The position numbers and the translations under genes are program-made. Below the pieces are notes generated by a model. The model had not been told where the DNA came from, did no database searches, and worked only from the letters and a program-made list of their open reading frames with translations. From the NCBI RefSeq assembly GCF_040218225.1, contig NZ_JAVJQO010000008.1, forward strand, positions 310,001 through 374,000: 64,000 nucleotides of DNA, in the 5' to 3' direction. Positions within the stretch are counted from its first letter, which is position 1. Each line of letters begins with the position of its first letter. This DNA is from Gracilimonas sp. (GTDB lineage: Bacteria > Bacteroidota > Rhodothermia > Balneolales > Balneolaceae). Shown piece by piece: positions 10,546 to 19,932 of the stretch.

Positions 10546-11219
10546 TAGGTGTGCTCTGAGTTTATTTCTTCGGTTTTGTCTGCAGAATCTTCTTCAGATT
10601 CTTTTACAGCCGGGTTTATAAAAGGTTTGATAGGGCGCCCCCGGCGGCGATCCACCGGAGGACGAAAACAGTGCCGGGCGCGAGGTTCATATGCATCGTA
10701 CTCTCCAACTAAAACCTGACCTTCTTTTTCAACAACACGTTGGGAGTAATGAGCCATAGTTCCGCTTTCCGCACAAACAGCATGTAGTTTAGTTACATAT
10801 TCGGCTATGGCAAGGAGGTAGGGCATAGGGCCGAAAGGCTGGCCTTTAAAATCCATGTCAAGCCCAGCTACAATTACTCTTTTCCCATCGTTGGCTAAAG
10901 AGTTGGCTACTTCAACCACACGATCATCAAAAAACTGAGCTTCATCGATACAAACTACACGCGCGTCTCCGGTGAGCAGAACAATTTGGTCGGCGGTATC
11001 TACCAAAATACTGGGAAGTGCTGTTTCATTATGAGAAACTACTTCGGTGTCGCTATATCTTTTATCGAGAGCGGGCTTTACAACTACAACTTTTTGTCCA
11101 GCGATGTGAGCTCGTTTTGCACGACGAATCAATTCCTCGGTTTTTCCGCTAAACATGCCGCCACAAACGACTTCTATCCATCCAAATTCCCGCGGTGCTA
11201 ACGAAGGTTCGTTAATCAT
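10545..11219 (-). CDS. tdk: Thymidine kinase with degenerate zinc site
   Basis: Phosphorylates thymidine to dTMP in the salvage pathway. The P-loop [14 protein letters not shown] starts near residue 20, [11 protein letters not shown] is the Walker B/DEAQF motif, and the lasso-loop region follows. Type II thymidine kinases usually bind zinc with two Cys pairs. Here the first pair reads CAES (second Cys replaced by Ser) and the second reads ARHC (first Cys replaced by Ala), so zinc binding is probably lost. The C-terminus carries a basic RRRGRP stretch and an acidic tail. First gene of the operon leading to nupC. Confidence 0.94.
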   Translation of the reverse strand: MINEPSLAPREFGWIEVVCGGMFSGKTEELIRRAKRAHIAGQKVVVVKPALDKRYSDTEVVSHNETALPSILVDTADQIVLLTGDARVVCIDEAQFFDDRVVEVANSLANDGKRVIVAGLDMDFKGQPFGPMPYLLAIAEYVTKLHAVCAESGTMAHYSQRVVEKEGQVLVGEYDAYEPRARHCFRPPVDRRRGRPIKPFINPAVKESEEDSADKTEEINSEHT

Positions 11220-11295
11220 TTAATGCTTTACTTAATATTTGAACCCTATAATTTTGTGGACGGAATATATTTGGGTATTCGGACAATTGGAAAAA

Positions 11296-11877
11296 CTAAT
11301 TCTTAAGATTTATATAAGAATGGAAGTCGTATTTATCTTTTGAATTATTACGCTTCAAAACGATTAGTCTTTCTACATCAAAAGTATAGTAAAAAGGCTT
11401 TGAAATATATTTCTTCTTGATCTTTTTAAAAGCTTTAGTCGGTAGTTTTCTGGCAATAGTTACATGAGGAGTATTACTGTTGTAAAACCTGGTTGTCTTA
11501 ACTACCTCTTTTTTGATGGTTTCAAATTCTTTGGCCAGGTACTTAAAAGATTTTGATTCTTCTACTCCAATAAAAAAAGTTCTGCCAGCATCGAAAGTTG
11601 AGAAGCCCTTAAGCTGTAACTCAAACTTAGGAAACAAGGATAATCTTCGGCCAATGGTTGATATTACCTTATCAATTCTGTTTTCTGCAACCAGGAAATT
11701 ACTGAGAGTAATATGAGCTTTAGAACCACGTGAAAGAAAATCACCATATTCATCTTGTAGCTCTCTTTTTAGGATGGAAACGTAGTCAACCACATTTCGT
11801 GGCGGTTCAATTAATATCAAACACTCATTTACCTTAACCTCATCTTTAAATAAAGGGAGTTGAATTGGTTTGGCCAT
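11296..11877 (-). CDS. 2H phosphoesterase / 2'-5' RNA ligase family protein
   Basis: The two HxTx motifs that define the 2H superfamily are present: HITL near residue 56 and HVTI near residue 138, about 80 residues apart. The 193-aa length fits the LigT/ThpR/YjcG-like group. Known members hydrolyse cyclic phosphodiesters or act on RNA 2',3'-ends; the substrate here cannot be told. It is divergent from the UvrD-like helicase gene, with an AT-rich 114-base spacer that must hold both promoters. Confidence 0.85.
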   Translation of the reverse strand: MAKPIQLPLFKDEVKVNECLILIEPPRNVVDYVSILKRELQDEYGDFLSRGSKAHITLSNFLVAENRIDKVISTIGRRLSLFPKFELQLKGFSTFDAGRTFFIGVEESKSFKYLAKEFETIKKEVVKTTRFYNSNTPHVTIARKLPTKAFKKIKKKYISKPFYYTFDVERLIVLKRNNSKDKYDFHSYINLKN

Positions 11878-11991
11878 AATCTGCCTCTCTGAATTGATTT
11901 ACATTACACATGTTATTTACATATATAGTATGATATAGTCAACAACGAATACATAATTTTTACATATACATTCAGATTACTATCTTAAAGC

Positions 11992-14010
11992 ATGAAAAAA
12001 TTTGTACTACAGAAAGAAGAGCCCAGAAAAAGGCCGGAAGATTACTCTATTCCTTATGCTGATCTGTTGAATAAGCAGCAGTTGGATGCTGTATTTCATG
12101 AAAAAGGGCCTGCTTTAGTGGTTGCCGGGGCTGGAACAGGTAAAACAAGAACCTTGGTTCATAGGGTAGCCAGGCTGGTAGAAAGTGGAGTAAAGCCTTC
12201 CAATATTCTATTGCTCACCTTTACACGACGGGCTGCAAAAGAGATGCTGAACAGAGCCAGCTATATCCTTGACGAGCGTTGCAGGCAGGTACAAGGAGGG
12301 ACCTTTCATTTTTACTGTAGCTTACTCCTTCATCGTCATGCTGACGTAATCGGATACCCATCCAATTTCACTATCATAGATACAGCTGATGCATTAGAAG
12401 TCATTCAGTTTGTGAGAACAGAGCTTAAACTTCACAAAAAGAAGAAAAGATTTCCTAACAAAAATACTCTTCTGAATATTATCAGCACATGCATAAACAA
12501 ACACCTTGATTTGAGAGTGGTTTTGCAAGAGCAGTACCCGCAGTTTTTAGAGCAGGAAGAGAAGATCGAAAAGGTAGCATTGGCATATCAGGATTATAAG
12601 GAAAAGAACTTTGTTATGGACTTTGATGATCTTCTCATAAAAACGCGGCAACTTCTTAAGCAGCATGATGATATACGGGTTAAGGTTGCTTCCAATAATG
12701 AGTTTGTTATGGTTGATGAATTCCAGGATACCAACAAACTTCAGGCCGAACTCACTGAGCTGTTTTCGAGCGTTCATGGTAATGTGATGGCAGTAGGAGA
12801 TGATGCCCAGAGTATTTATTCATTCAGAGGGGCAGACCATCAAAATATTATGGATTTTCCTGAGCGCTTTGAGGGTACTAAATTAATCAAGCTGGAAGAA
12901 AACTATCGATCAACCCCACAGATTCTTGATGTAGCGAATAACCTCTTAAAACAAGCGAATTTCAAGTTTGATAAGGAGCTCTATTCAGAAATAAAGAATG
13001 GTGAACTTCCTGCACTTGTACAATCTTCAAGTGAACACGATCAAAGCCGTTTTATAACCCAGGCGGTTCTCCAGATGAGAGAGCAGGGAATGGAGTTAAA
13101 TGAGATGGCCGTATTATTCCGGAACGGGCGTGATTCTTTTGATCTTGAAGTAGAGCTAAATCGAAAGAACATTCCTTTTGTTAAATATGGAGGACAAAAA
13201 TTCACTGAAGCAGCTCACATAAAGGATGTCTTGGCTCATGTCAGAGTTTTGGTGAACCCAATGGACACTATTGCCTGGAATAGAGTGCTGATGTTATTGG
13301 ATGGAATAGGACCAAAGACTGCTCAGGACTTATTTGAATGGATTAGATTAGCCAAAAATCCCTACCGTTTGGATCTGTCTGATACAACAAGTCAATCTTA
13401 CATTGAGCAATTAAAAGTGCTTAGTAAATTGCTCGTGGAGCTTAAAGACAACGATCATTCTGTTTCCAAAGTGGTTGAATTAATAGTGGGATACTATCGG
13501 GACTTTTGCAAAGACCGATATGATGACTACCCTAAGCGCCTTAAAGACTTAGAAGCTTTCATTAACGTTTCTGATAGCTTCGCATCTTTGCCAAAAATGC
13601 TGGAAGAACTGGCTCTGGATCCAATCACAGCAACGGCCGTAGACACCGAACAAAAAACCAAGGAAGAGCCACCTTTGATACTCAGTACCATTCATTCTGC
13701 TAAAGGATTGGAATGGAAGCATGTATTCATCATACAATGCCTGGATGGAATTATTCCATCTGCGTATTCGGTGGAAGACGAGGAGCAATTGGATGAAGAA
13801 TTAAGGCTGTTATATGTAGCTACCACCCGGGCCAAAGAGATGTTGTATTTCAGCTATCCGGTTTTAGCTCAGTCAGCCTATGGTGATTATTTTACACAAC
13901 CTTCCCGCTTCATTAAAGAAATGAACAACGATTTAGTAGAAGAATGGAAACTGGTTGAAGAAGAGCAACAGCAGCTGTCGGATGGGAATCAACAGCAATT
14001 GACAGATTAA
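11992..14010 (+). CDS. UvrD/Rep/PcrA-like superfamily 1A DNA helicase
   Basis: A 3'-5' DNA helicase. Motif I is AGAGTGKT near residues 45-52, Ia LLTFTRRAAKEML, motif II DEFQDTN, motif III GDDAQSIYSFRGA, motif IV LEENYRS, motif V ILSTIHSAKGLEW and motif VI LLYVATTRAKEML, all in order. At 672 aa it is similar in size to Rep/PcrA. All catalytic motifs are intact, so it is probably a housekeeping repair helicase, distinct from the shorter UvrD-like protein of the defence block near 35 kb. A glutamine-rich tail (EEEQQQLSDGNQQQ) ends the protein. Confidence 0.93.
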   Translation: MKKFVLQKEEPRKRPEDYSIPYADLLNKQQLDAVFHEKGPALVVAGAGTGKTRTLVHRVARLVESGVKPSNILLLTFTRRAAKEMLNRASYILDERCRQVQGGTFHFYCSLLLHRHADVIGYPSNFTIIDTADALEVIQFVRTELKLHKKKKRFPNKNTLLNIISTCINKHLDLRVVLQEQYPQFLEQEEKIEKVALAYQDYKEKNFVMDFDDLLIKTRQLLKQHDDIRVKVASNNEFVMVDEFQDTNKLQAELTELFSSVHGNVMAVGDDAQSIYSFRGADHQNIMDFPERFEGTKLIKLEENYRSTPQILDVANNLLKQANFKFDKELYSEIKNGELPALVQSSSEHDQSRFITQAVLQMREQGMELNEMAVLFRNGRDSFDLEVELNRKNIPFVKYGGQKFTEAAHIKDVLAHVRVLVNPMDTIAWNRVLMLLDGIGPKTAQDLFEWIRLAKNPYRLDLSDTTSQSYIEQLKVLSKLLVELKDNDHSVSKVVELIVGYYRDFCKDRYDDYPKRLKDLEAFINVSDSFASLPKMLEELALDPITATAVDTEQKTKEEPPLILSTIHSAKGLEWKHVFIIQCLDGIIPSAYSVEDEEQLDEELRLLYVATTRAKEMLYFSYPVLAQSAYGDYFTQPSRFIKEMNNDLVEEWKLVEEEQQQLSDGNQQQLTD

Positions 14011-14052
14011 TTTCCGTATTTCAGGCTGAATTTATAACACAACCATCGATCT

Positions 14053-16983
14053 TTGTTTAAAAAGTCTATTCTATTCATCACCTTTGTTTTATCCACTCAG
14101 TTATTAGTTGGACAAGGATTTAATTCGACTAGTGGAAGAAATCATCCAGAACTGGACTGGCAGGTTGCTGAGACAGCACACTTTCTAATCATGTATCCTG
14201 ACAGGATTAAAGGTATTGAGGTTGAAGCGGCAGCCATTGCTGAGAAAACCTACGATGCACTTTCAAAAAACCTGGAAGTAGAATTTGATCAAAAGATCCG
14301 CATTTACCTTTCTGATGAAGATGAAGTAAATAACGGTTTTGCTGTTCCATTTACCCGGCCATACACAAATATTTGGGTTAACCTTAATGATTATAGTGAA
14401 ATCTGGACCGGACGGGAGAAATGGCTTCGTAAAGTAATAGCTCATGAGCTAGCTCATATTTTCCATTTTGAAGCGGTAAAATCTCCCTTGGGATTACTTC
14501 AATATACGTTTGCAAACCCATTGCCAAGTTTTTGGACAGAAGGGTTGGCTCAATATGAAACTGAGAAATGGGATTCCCAGCGTGGTGACCGATGGCTTCG
14601 AAAAGCTATATTTGATGATGATTTAGATTTCAGCGGAGGCCAATCGTTAGAGAATGGTCGACTTCTATACGCCTTAGGAAATTCACAATTGCGCTATTTT
14701 GCCGAGCAATATGGTGATACAACGCTCGCTAGTCTTCTCAAATTTCGAAAAAAATTATTTGGCTTGTTCAGCTATCACGATTTTGAAAAAGCCTTTGAAG
14801 AAACCATTGACGGAGGTTACAGTACTTTTTATGATGAATGGCGTAAACATGTCAACGTCTATTATAACACCGTGGCCTCTCAAATGGAACGGACCGATTC
14901 ACTCTATTCAAATAAATTTTCTTTTCCAGGTCAGTTCTATTTTGATGCCGCTGTAAGCCCTGATGATAGTCTCTTGGCAGTATTGTCTTTGACTTCAATG
15001 TCGCGTCCTGTGCGCAGATTATATGTTGCCAATACAGATTCTTCCAGAGAAAGTACCTTAATTAGTGAGGGAGGGATTAACTCTGATCTAAATTGGCTGA
15101 ATAAAAATACACTGATTTATTCGCGAATAGTAAGAGGGCGGAACTCATCTCTTGTGAATGATATTTTTAAGTACGATTACAAAAAAAGAAAAGAGACACA
15201 GGTTACCTATAACCGAAAAGCCAAATTTCCTGTATCCGGCCCATCAGAAAATGAAATCGGATATATTGCTAATGAAGAGGGCACTGGAAATTTATTTACG
15301 CTGAATCTTGAGACAAAAGAAGAGAAGCGGATCACCCGTTTTTCCGGAGATGTTCAGCTCCTTTGGCCGCTTTGGGTAGAAAGTGAGAACAGCTGGCTTA
15401 TTCATAGATTTGGAAAAGGTGGAGATCGAAATCTCATCCTGATTAACCCTGATACAGGTTCAGAAAGAATCCTGGATTCAGGAAATATAGATAACCGGAA
15501 AGCAACTCTGAGTCCCGATGGCAGCAAAATAGCTTATGTTTCTTTGAGAGACGAGGTACCAAACGTTTTTATTTATGATTTTAGATCCGGTGTAGAATCC
15601 CGGTTCACTAACTTGTTTACCGGAAGCGAGGTTTTTGGGTGGATATCAGATTTTGATTCTACAGGTGAGGAGCACTTGATAATTGGTGCGTCTGAGACAA
15701 GAATAGAGGATCATATTTATTTTGTTTCTGCATCCCGTAAGGTTTATCAACCTGAACTAACTATTCCTGAGGAATATGGAAGCTGGAGGTATTCCACACC
15801 GCCAGCCCAAATTCCTTCCAAAATAGAACCGGACCCAGAATTGATTAGCAACCGGTATTCCTACCATTCATTAAAAAACCTTACTCACGTTGCCAGCTTT
15901 GGCTTTCCTTATTATTCAGATTCTGAGGATTGGGGATTGTTCGCAACCACAAACTGGACCGAGCCTCTTGCTAAACATACAATATCTGGCGGGGGATGGT
16001 TTTCTATCCCTGATCCATTCATCAAATCATTTGGTGCTGTATCCTATATCAACAATCAGCTATATCCCACGCTAACTTTTTCTGTCTATAATATTCCAGG
16101 AAACGGTCAATTTTATGGAGATGAATTCTTAGTTGAGGAGTACTCAGGCGGAGATATTTCGATCTATTGGCCGTTGGATATGTTCTCGGGATCCTATCAA
16201 ACAAGCAGTTGGTCTGCCAGGCTGAGACGATATTCAACAGATCCTATGGGAGAAAACCGGCTCGCTTCAATCCCAAATCTTTCGGCACCTCAAAATGCAA
16301 CAATTGCTGACCTTCAGCTCAGCTGGCAAATAACGAAACAGCGTCCATGGAAAGATAACTCTTTTCATCCTTTAGATGGATCAGGACTGAAGTTAAGCTT
16401 AACAGGATCTGAAAAAATTCTTGGTTCCGATACACGAACCCTTACAAGTGATATTCATGGTTACACTATACAACCATTCTTTGGGCTGAACCGGTTTTTC
16501 CTGCAGGGAAGACTCCAATCACAATGGGGTAACAACTTGCCTCAAAATTACATTGGATTTTCGAAGTACGACAATATAAGCATCCATTTGCCTGATAATA
16601 TTCCTCTGCAGTTCTTTGGTGATAATGAGCGGGTAAGAGGTTACCGTGAGTTTGTGACAGGTAAACATGTGGCTTTTGGTAGTTTGGAATATAGAATTCC
16701 ATTAATACAGTCCTTGCAAACACAAATACTCGGGCTTCTCCGATTTGGGGGAGTAAGTTTAAATATCTTTACCGATGCCGGAATGGTTTGGAACGCAAAA
16801 TCAACGTCTGGCGAAACAGGTACCATATATAGATGGGGAGCAGGGACAGAACTGAAGAACGAAGTATCTATTTTTGGAATAAACATATCGCATAGTGTTG
16901 GTCTGGCTCAACCAGCCCAAAAGGCATTCACAAATGCCCAGTCTGATTTATACTACCGGGTTCAGGCAGCAATACCTTTTTGA
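14053..16983 (+). CDS. Surface gluzincin-like peptidase fused to a TolB-type propeller and outer-membrane barrel
   Basis: Starts with TTG; signal peptide to about residue 20 (LLVGQ). A zinc peptidase region follows, with HELAH at residues 131-135 and a downstream WTEGLAQYE that supplies the third (Glu) ligand, as in gluzincins. Residues about 280-600 contain repeated propeller-like blades (LSPDGSKIAYVS, VSPDDSLLAVLS). The last 350 or so residues look like outer-membrane beta-barrel strands and end in IPF, with the terminal Phe expected for BAM-dependent insertion. I infer an outer-membrane protein that presents a metalloprotease; its substrate is unknown. It begins 42 bases after the helicase gene. 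Confidence 0.83.
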   Translation: MFKKSILFITFVLSTQLLVGQGFNSTSGRNHPELDWQVAETAHFLIMYPDRIKGIEVEAAAIAEKTYDALSKNLEVEFDQKIRIYLSDEDEVNNGFAVPFTRPYTNIWVNLNDYSEIWTGREKWLRKVIAHELAHIFHFEAVKSPLGLLQYTFANPLPSFWTEGLAQYETEKWDSQRGDRWLRKAIFDDDLDFSGGQSLENGRLLYALGNSQLRYFAEQYGDTTLASLLKFRKKLFGLFSYHDFEKAFEETIDGGYSTFYDEWRKHVNVYYNTVASQMERTDSLYSNKFSFPGQFYFDAAVSPDDSLLAVLSLTSMSRPVRRLYVANTDSSRESTLISEGGINSDLNWLNKNTLIYSRIVRGRNSSLVNDIFKYDYKKRKETQVTYNRKAKFPVSGPSENEIGYIANEEGTGNLFTLNLETKEEKRITRFSGDVQLLWPLWVESENSWLIHRFGKGGDRNLILINPDTGSERILDSGNIDNRKATLSPDGSKIAYVSLRDEVPNVFIYDFRSGVESRFTNLFTGSEVFGWISDFDSTGEEHLIIGASETRIEDHIYFVSASRKVYQPELTIPEEYGSWRYSTPPAQIPSKIEPDPELISNRYSYHSLKNLTHVASFGFPYYSDSEDWGLFATTNWTEPLAKHTISGGGWFSIPDPFIKSFGAVSYINNQLYPTLTFSVYNIPGNGQFYGDEFLVEEYSGGDISIYWPLDMFSGSYQTSSWSARLRRYSTDPMGENRLASIPNLSAPQNATIADLQLSWQITKQRPWKDNSFHPLDGSGLKLSLTGSEKILGSDTRTLTSDIHGYTIQPFFGLNRFFLQGRLQSQWGNNLPQNYIGFSKYDNISIHLPDNIPLQFFGDNERVRGYREFVTGKHVAFGSLEYRIPLIQSLQTQILGLLRFGGVSLNIFTDAGMVWNAKSTSGETGTIYRWGAGTELKNEVSIFGINISHSVGLAQPAQKAFTNAQSDLYYRVQAAIPF

Positions 16984-16986
16984 AAA

Positions 16987-17232
16987 TTATTTTTCCTCTT
17001 CACGCATATATTTTCGCTGAAGATACATATCCACAATCAACCATATAACAGGATAGGGTGGAAATAGAACAGCTAAAATAACCTGCCAGTCTTTACCTTT
17101 TTTACGGCCTCCGTCATAGGGCAGAGAAATGCCGGCGATGCCAGCAATCCAAAAAATAAAAAAGATGAATAGAAAGAACGCGATGAAGAACGCGCCGAAG
17201 AAGCCGAGGTTGTCATAAAAGCTTTGTAGCAT
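16987..17232 (-). CDS. Small two-helix membrane protein of unknown function
   Basis: An 81-aa protein with two hydrophobic segments (residues about 10-33 and 48-66) joined by a basic loop GGRKKGKDWQ and ending in a charged tail RKYMREEEK. The WQVILAVLFPPYPVIWLI stretch is faintly like YqaE/Pmp3-type small membrane proteins, but I cannot assign it. It is convergent with the barrel protein gene and divergent from der. Confidence 0.6.
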   Translation of the reverse strand: MLQSFYDNLGFFGAFFIAFFLFIFFIFWIAGIAGISLPYDGGRKKGKDWQVILAVLFPPYPVIWLIVDMYLQRKYMREEEK

Positions 17233-17298
17233 AGTTAATATAGTGCTGAATAATGCGTACCTTTATTGCTTGTTCAATCTAAGAATCTAAGACTTAAA

Positions 17299-18609
17299 AT
17301 GCTCCCAGTAGTTTCCATTGTAGGACGCCCTAACGTTGGTAAATCCACATTATTTAATCGGCTAATCGGAACCCGTAAAGCAATTGTTCACGATGAGTAT
17401 GGTGTAACACGTGACCGTCACTACGGTGAGTCGTTCTGGAACGGCCGTGATTTTACCGTTATTGATACCGGAGGATACCTGCCAAACGAAATGAATGTGA
17501 TGGTGGTAGGTATACGTGAACAGGTTCATATTGCGCTCGAGGAATCAGATGTGATTCTTTTTGTTGTAGATGTAACCAATGGGATTAATACCCTGGACAA
17601 GTCGGTAGCTAATCTGTTACGACAACAGGATAAGCCTGTACTTCTTGTAAGCAACAAAGCCGATAATGAAGAGCGCAGAATGAATTCCACAGAATTCTAT
17701 GAATTAGGTTTTGAGGATTTATTTGCGGTAAGCTCGATCAACGGAACCGGAACCGGAGATTTATTGGATCGGGTTGTGGAACTATTACCAGAAGAGACTG
17801 AGCCTGAACCGGAAAATGATACCCCGAAACTGGCTTTTATTGGCCGGCCCAATGTTGGCAAAAGCAGCCTTTTTAATGCTTTACTTGACGATGAACGTGC
17901 AATCGTAACCGACATCGCCGGAACCACCCGTGATTCTATAAACAGTAGTTTACAGTATGATGGGAAAGAGTATCTATTAGTGGATACTGCCGGCCTTAGA
18001 AAACGCACTAAAGTAAAAGAGAATATCGAATTCTATAGTACGATCAGAACCGACAGAGCCATCCGTGAATGTGATATTGCAATTCTGATTGTAGATGCTA
18101 TGCAGGGCTTTGATGCTCAGGATAAACGGGTAATCCGAGAGGCTGAAAAGTTCAATAAAGGACTGGTTATAGTGCTAAATAAATGGGATTTAGTTCCTGA
18201 AAAGGACACCAACACCGTCCGCGATTTTGAGGATTATATCTATACTTCAGTACCACAACTTTATTATGTGCCTATTGTGACAATTTCTGCACTTAATAAG
18301 ACAAGAATTCACCGGGTTTTGGATGTTGCAAATGAAGTAATCAATGAACGAAGAAAAGAAATCCCAACATCGGAATTCAATGACTTTTTGGACCAGATGC
18401 TAGGAGAGAAGCCGTTACCAATGAAAAGAGGACGGCAGTTAAAGATTACATATGCGACACAGGTAAAAAGCGATCCGCCGGTGTTTAAGTTTTTTATGAA
18501 CAGTCCACATGATTTGCCGCCTAACTACCGTAAATACATAGAAAATAAAATAAGGGAACGTTTTGGATTTATTGGCGTTCCGATTACCATGATTTTCCGC
18601 CAAAAATAA
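17299..18609 (+). CDS. der: Ribosome biogenesis GTPase Der (EngA)
   Basis: Two tandem GTPase domains and a C-terminal KH-like domain, the layout unique to Der, needed for 50S ribosome assembly. G1 motifs are GRPNVGKST near residues 9-17 and GRPNVGKSS near 180-188; NKWD and NKAD supply G4. I chose the ATG at 17299 because it gives the normal N-terminus (MLPVVSIVGRPNVGKS) and 436 aa. A TTG at 17266 would add eleven residues that the family does not need. Confidence 0.97.
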   Translation: MLPVVSIVGRPNVGKSTLFNRLIGTRKAIVHDEYGVTRDRHYGESFWNGRDFTVIDTGGYLPNEMNVMVVGIREQVHIALEESDVILFVVDVTNGINTLDKSVANLLRQQDKPVLLVSNKADNEERRMNSTEFYELGFEDLFAVSSINGTGTGDLLDRVVELLPEETEPEPENDTPKLAFIGRPNVGKSSLFNALLDDERAIVTDIAGTTRDSINSSLQYDGKEYLLVDTAGLRKRTKVKENIEFYSTIRTDRAIRECDIAILIVDAMQGFDAQDKRVIREAEKFNKGLVIVLNKWDLVPEKDTNTVRDFEDYIYTSVPQLYYVPIVTISALNKTRIHRVLDVANEVINERRKEIPTSEFNDFLDQMLGEKPLPMKRGRQLKITYATQVKSDPPVFKFFMNSPHDLPPNYRKYIENKIRERFGFIGVPITMIFRQK

Positions 18610-18698
18610 AATAGAAAAGCTCAGAAATAACTTTGATGCTAACCCAACAAAGGTTTATTTTTGAGTGCTAATACAGACACGAAAACGATTCGAATTGA

Positions 18699-19388
18699 AT
18701 GGCTAAGAATCTCGAAAAACCTACAGTAAACGCATTAAGCGATAATTATAAGAATGAGCGAAAGCTCAATTTTCTTGAAAAACTGTATCTGCCTGAGATA
18801 TTTAAAGGAATGTGGTATTCCTTTAAACAAATGTTTCAGCCTACATTTACCCTTAATTATCCGGAAGAAAAATGGGATCCGCCCGCAATTTTCCGCGGCC
18901 GACCCGTTTTAGTTGAAGACCATAACAAGGAACGTTGTGTTGCATGTGGATTGTGTGCACGAGCTTGTCCGCCGCTTGCCATCAGTATGCAGGCAAAAGA
19001 AACAGAGGATGAGAAGGAGAGATACCCGGATTTCTTCGAGATCAATATGCTTCGATGCATTTATTGTGGTTATTGTGAGGAGGTTTGTCCTGAAGAAGCC
19101 ATTGTTATGAGTAAAGACTATGATATAGTATTCGAATCACGAGAAGACGCTATTTATGATAAAGAGCGTTTATTGGTGCCGAAAGAGGATGTAGCTGATC
19201 GTCTTGAGTACCTCAAAAAGTATAGAAACCGTCAGTTTGGTTCATTCTGGGATTTCCAGGAAGAGAATAACATTCACTCCGTAAGAGACAGGGATAAAGA
19301 CTGGAATACGGGATTGTCTTTGGTTGACATGATTGAGCAGCAAGAAAAAAATGATTCAACCCCGGCTTCTTCCAGCTGGAACACCTAA
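18699..19388 (+). CDS. nuoI: NuoI-like 2[4Fe-4S] ferredoxin subunit
   Basis: Two [4Fe-4S] binding motifs of NuoI type: Cys80-x2-Cys83-x2-Cys86-x3-Cys90 and Cys120-x2-Cys123-x2-Cys126-x3-Cys130, preceded by an amphipathic N-terminal segment containing [10 protein letters not shown]. In complex I this subunit passes electrons between clusters N6a and N6b toward quinone. The 229 aa include a C-terminal extension beyond the usual end. No other nuo gene is in the window, so it is a stand-alone copy. Whether it serves complex I or another oxidoreductase cannot be read from the sequence. Confidence 0.87.
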   Translation: MAKNLEKPTVNALSDNYKNERKLNFLEKLYLPEIFKGMWYSFKQMFQPTFTLNYPEEKWDPPAIFRGRPVLVEDHNKERCVACGLCARACPPLAISMQAKETEDEKERYPDFFEINMLRCIYCGYCEEVCPEEAIVMSKDYDIVFESREDAIYDKERLLVPKEDVADRLEYLKKYRNRQFGSFWDFQEENNIHSVRDRDKDWNTGLSLVDMIEQQEKNDSTPASSSWNT

Positions 19389-19401
19389 TTACTCTTATAA
19401 G

Positions 19402-19932
19402 ATGGATATAAAGCAAAGCCAAATTGATTCTCTTATCGATGATGTAGCTTACCTTGAACATGAGGCTGAAGCACTTAAATACGTAATAGATTCCGTCCCT
19501 TATGATGAAACCCCTCCAGGGGGAAGGTCCATAGCAGAAATTCTTCTGTTTTTGGATCACGCCCAGCAGAATTACTACAGAGAAGTGATAGAAGATGCCT
19601 TCAAAAGTGTTCGCCCAATAAACCTTAATGCGTACGCCGATCCTGAAGAGACTTTTGAGGTGGACGATGATCTTACAAAAGACATTCAAAAGTTACTTTA
19701 TAAAATCTCAAAACATCGGGTCGCTATCTTAAATCTTATTAAGAACATTAACCTAATTGATTGGGAGAGAGAGATTAACAAGGGTAGACAAAGTATTTCT
19801 CTATATGAATTCGCCAATCAAATGGTTCGTAAAGAGCGAGCCACATTGAAAGAAATTGCTGATCTCGTTCTAACTTATCAAAACAGCAAACAAGTGCAGC
19901 GGGAGCTGGAAAGCAGAAATCCTGAAAGCTGA
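19402..19932 (+). CDS. DinB-like four-helix-bundle protein
   Basis: A 176-aa all-helical protein. The segment GRSIAEILLFLDHAQQNYYR resembles the first metal-site helix region of the DinB/YfiT family, and the rest is amphipathic helix. The histidines expected for the metal triad are only partly identifiable, so the family call is tentative. The ATG at 19402 is preferred; the frame extends upstream to 19333, but that would overlap the nuoI-like gene. The stop overlaps the next gene's start (ATGA), suggesting coupling. Confidence 0.65.
   Translation: MDIKQSQIDSLIDDVAYLEHEAEALKYVIDSVPYDETPPGGRSIAEILLFLDHAQQNYYREVIEDAFKSVRPINLNAYADPEETFEVDDDLTKDIQKLLYKISKHRVAILNLIKNINLIDWEREINKGRQSISLYEFANQMVRKERATLKEIADLVLTYQNSKQVQRELESRNPES

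Noticed and set aside
19213-19689. A 158-codon minus-strand frame
   Set aside because: It is antisense to the NuoI-like and DinB-like genes and shows no domain or start signal.
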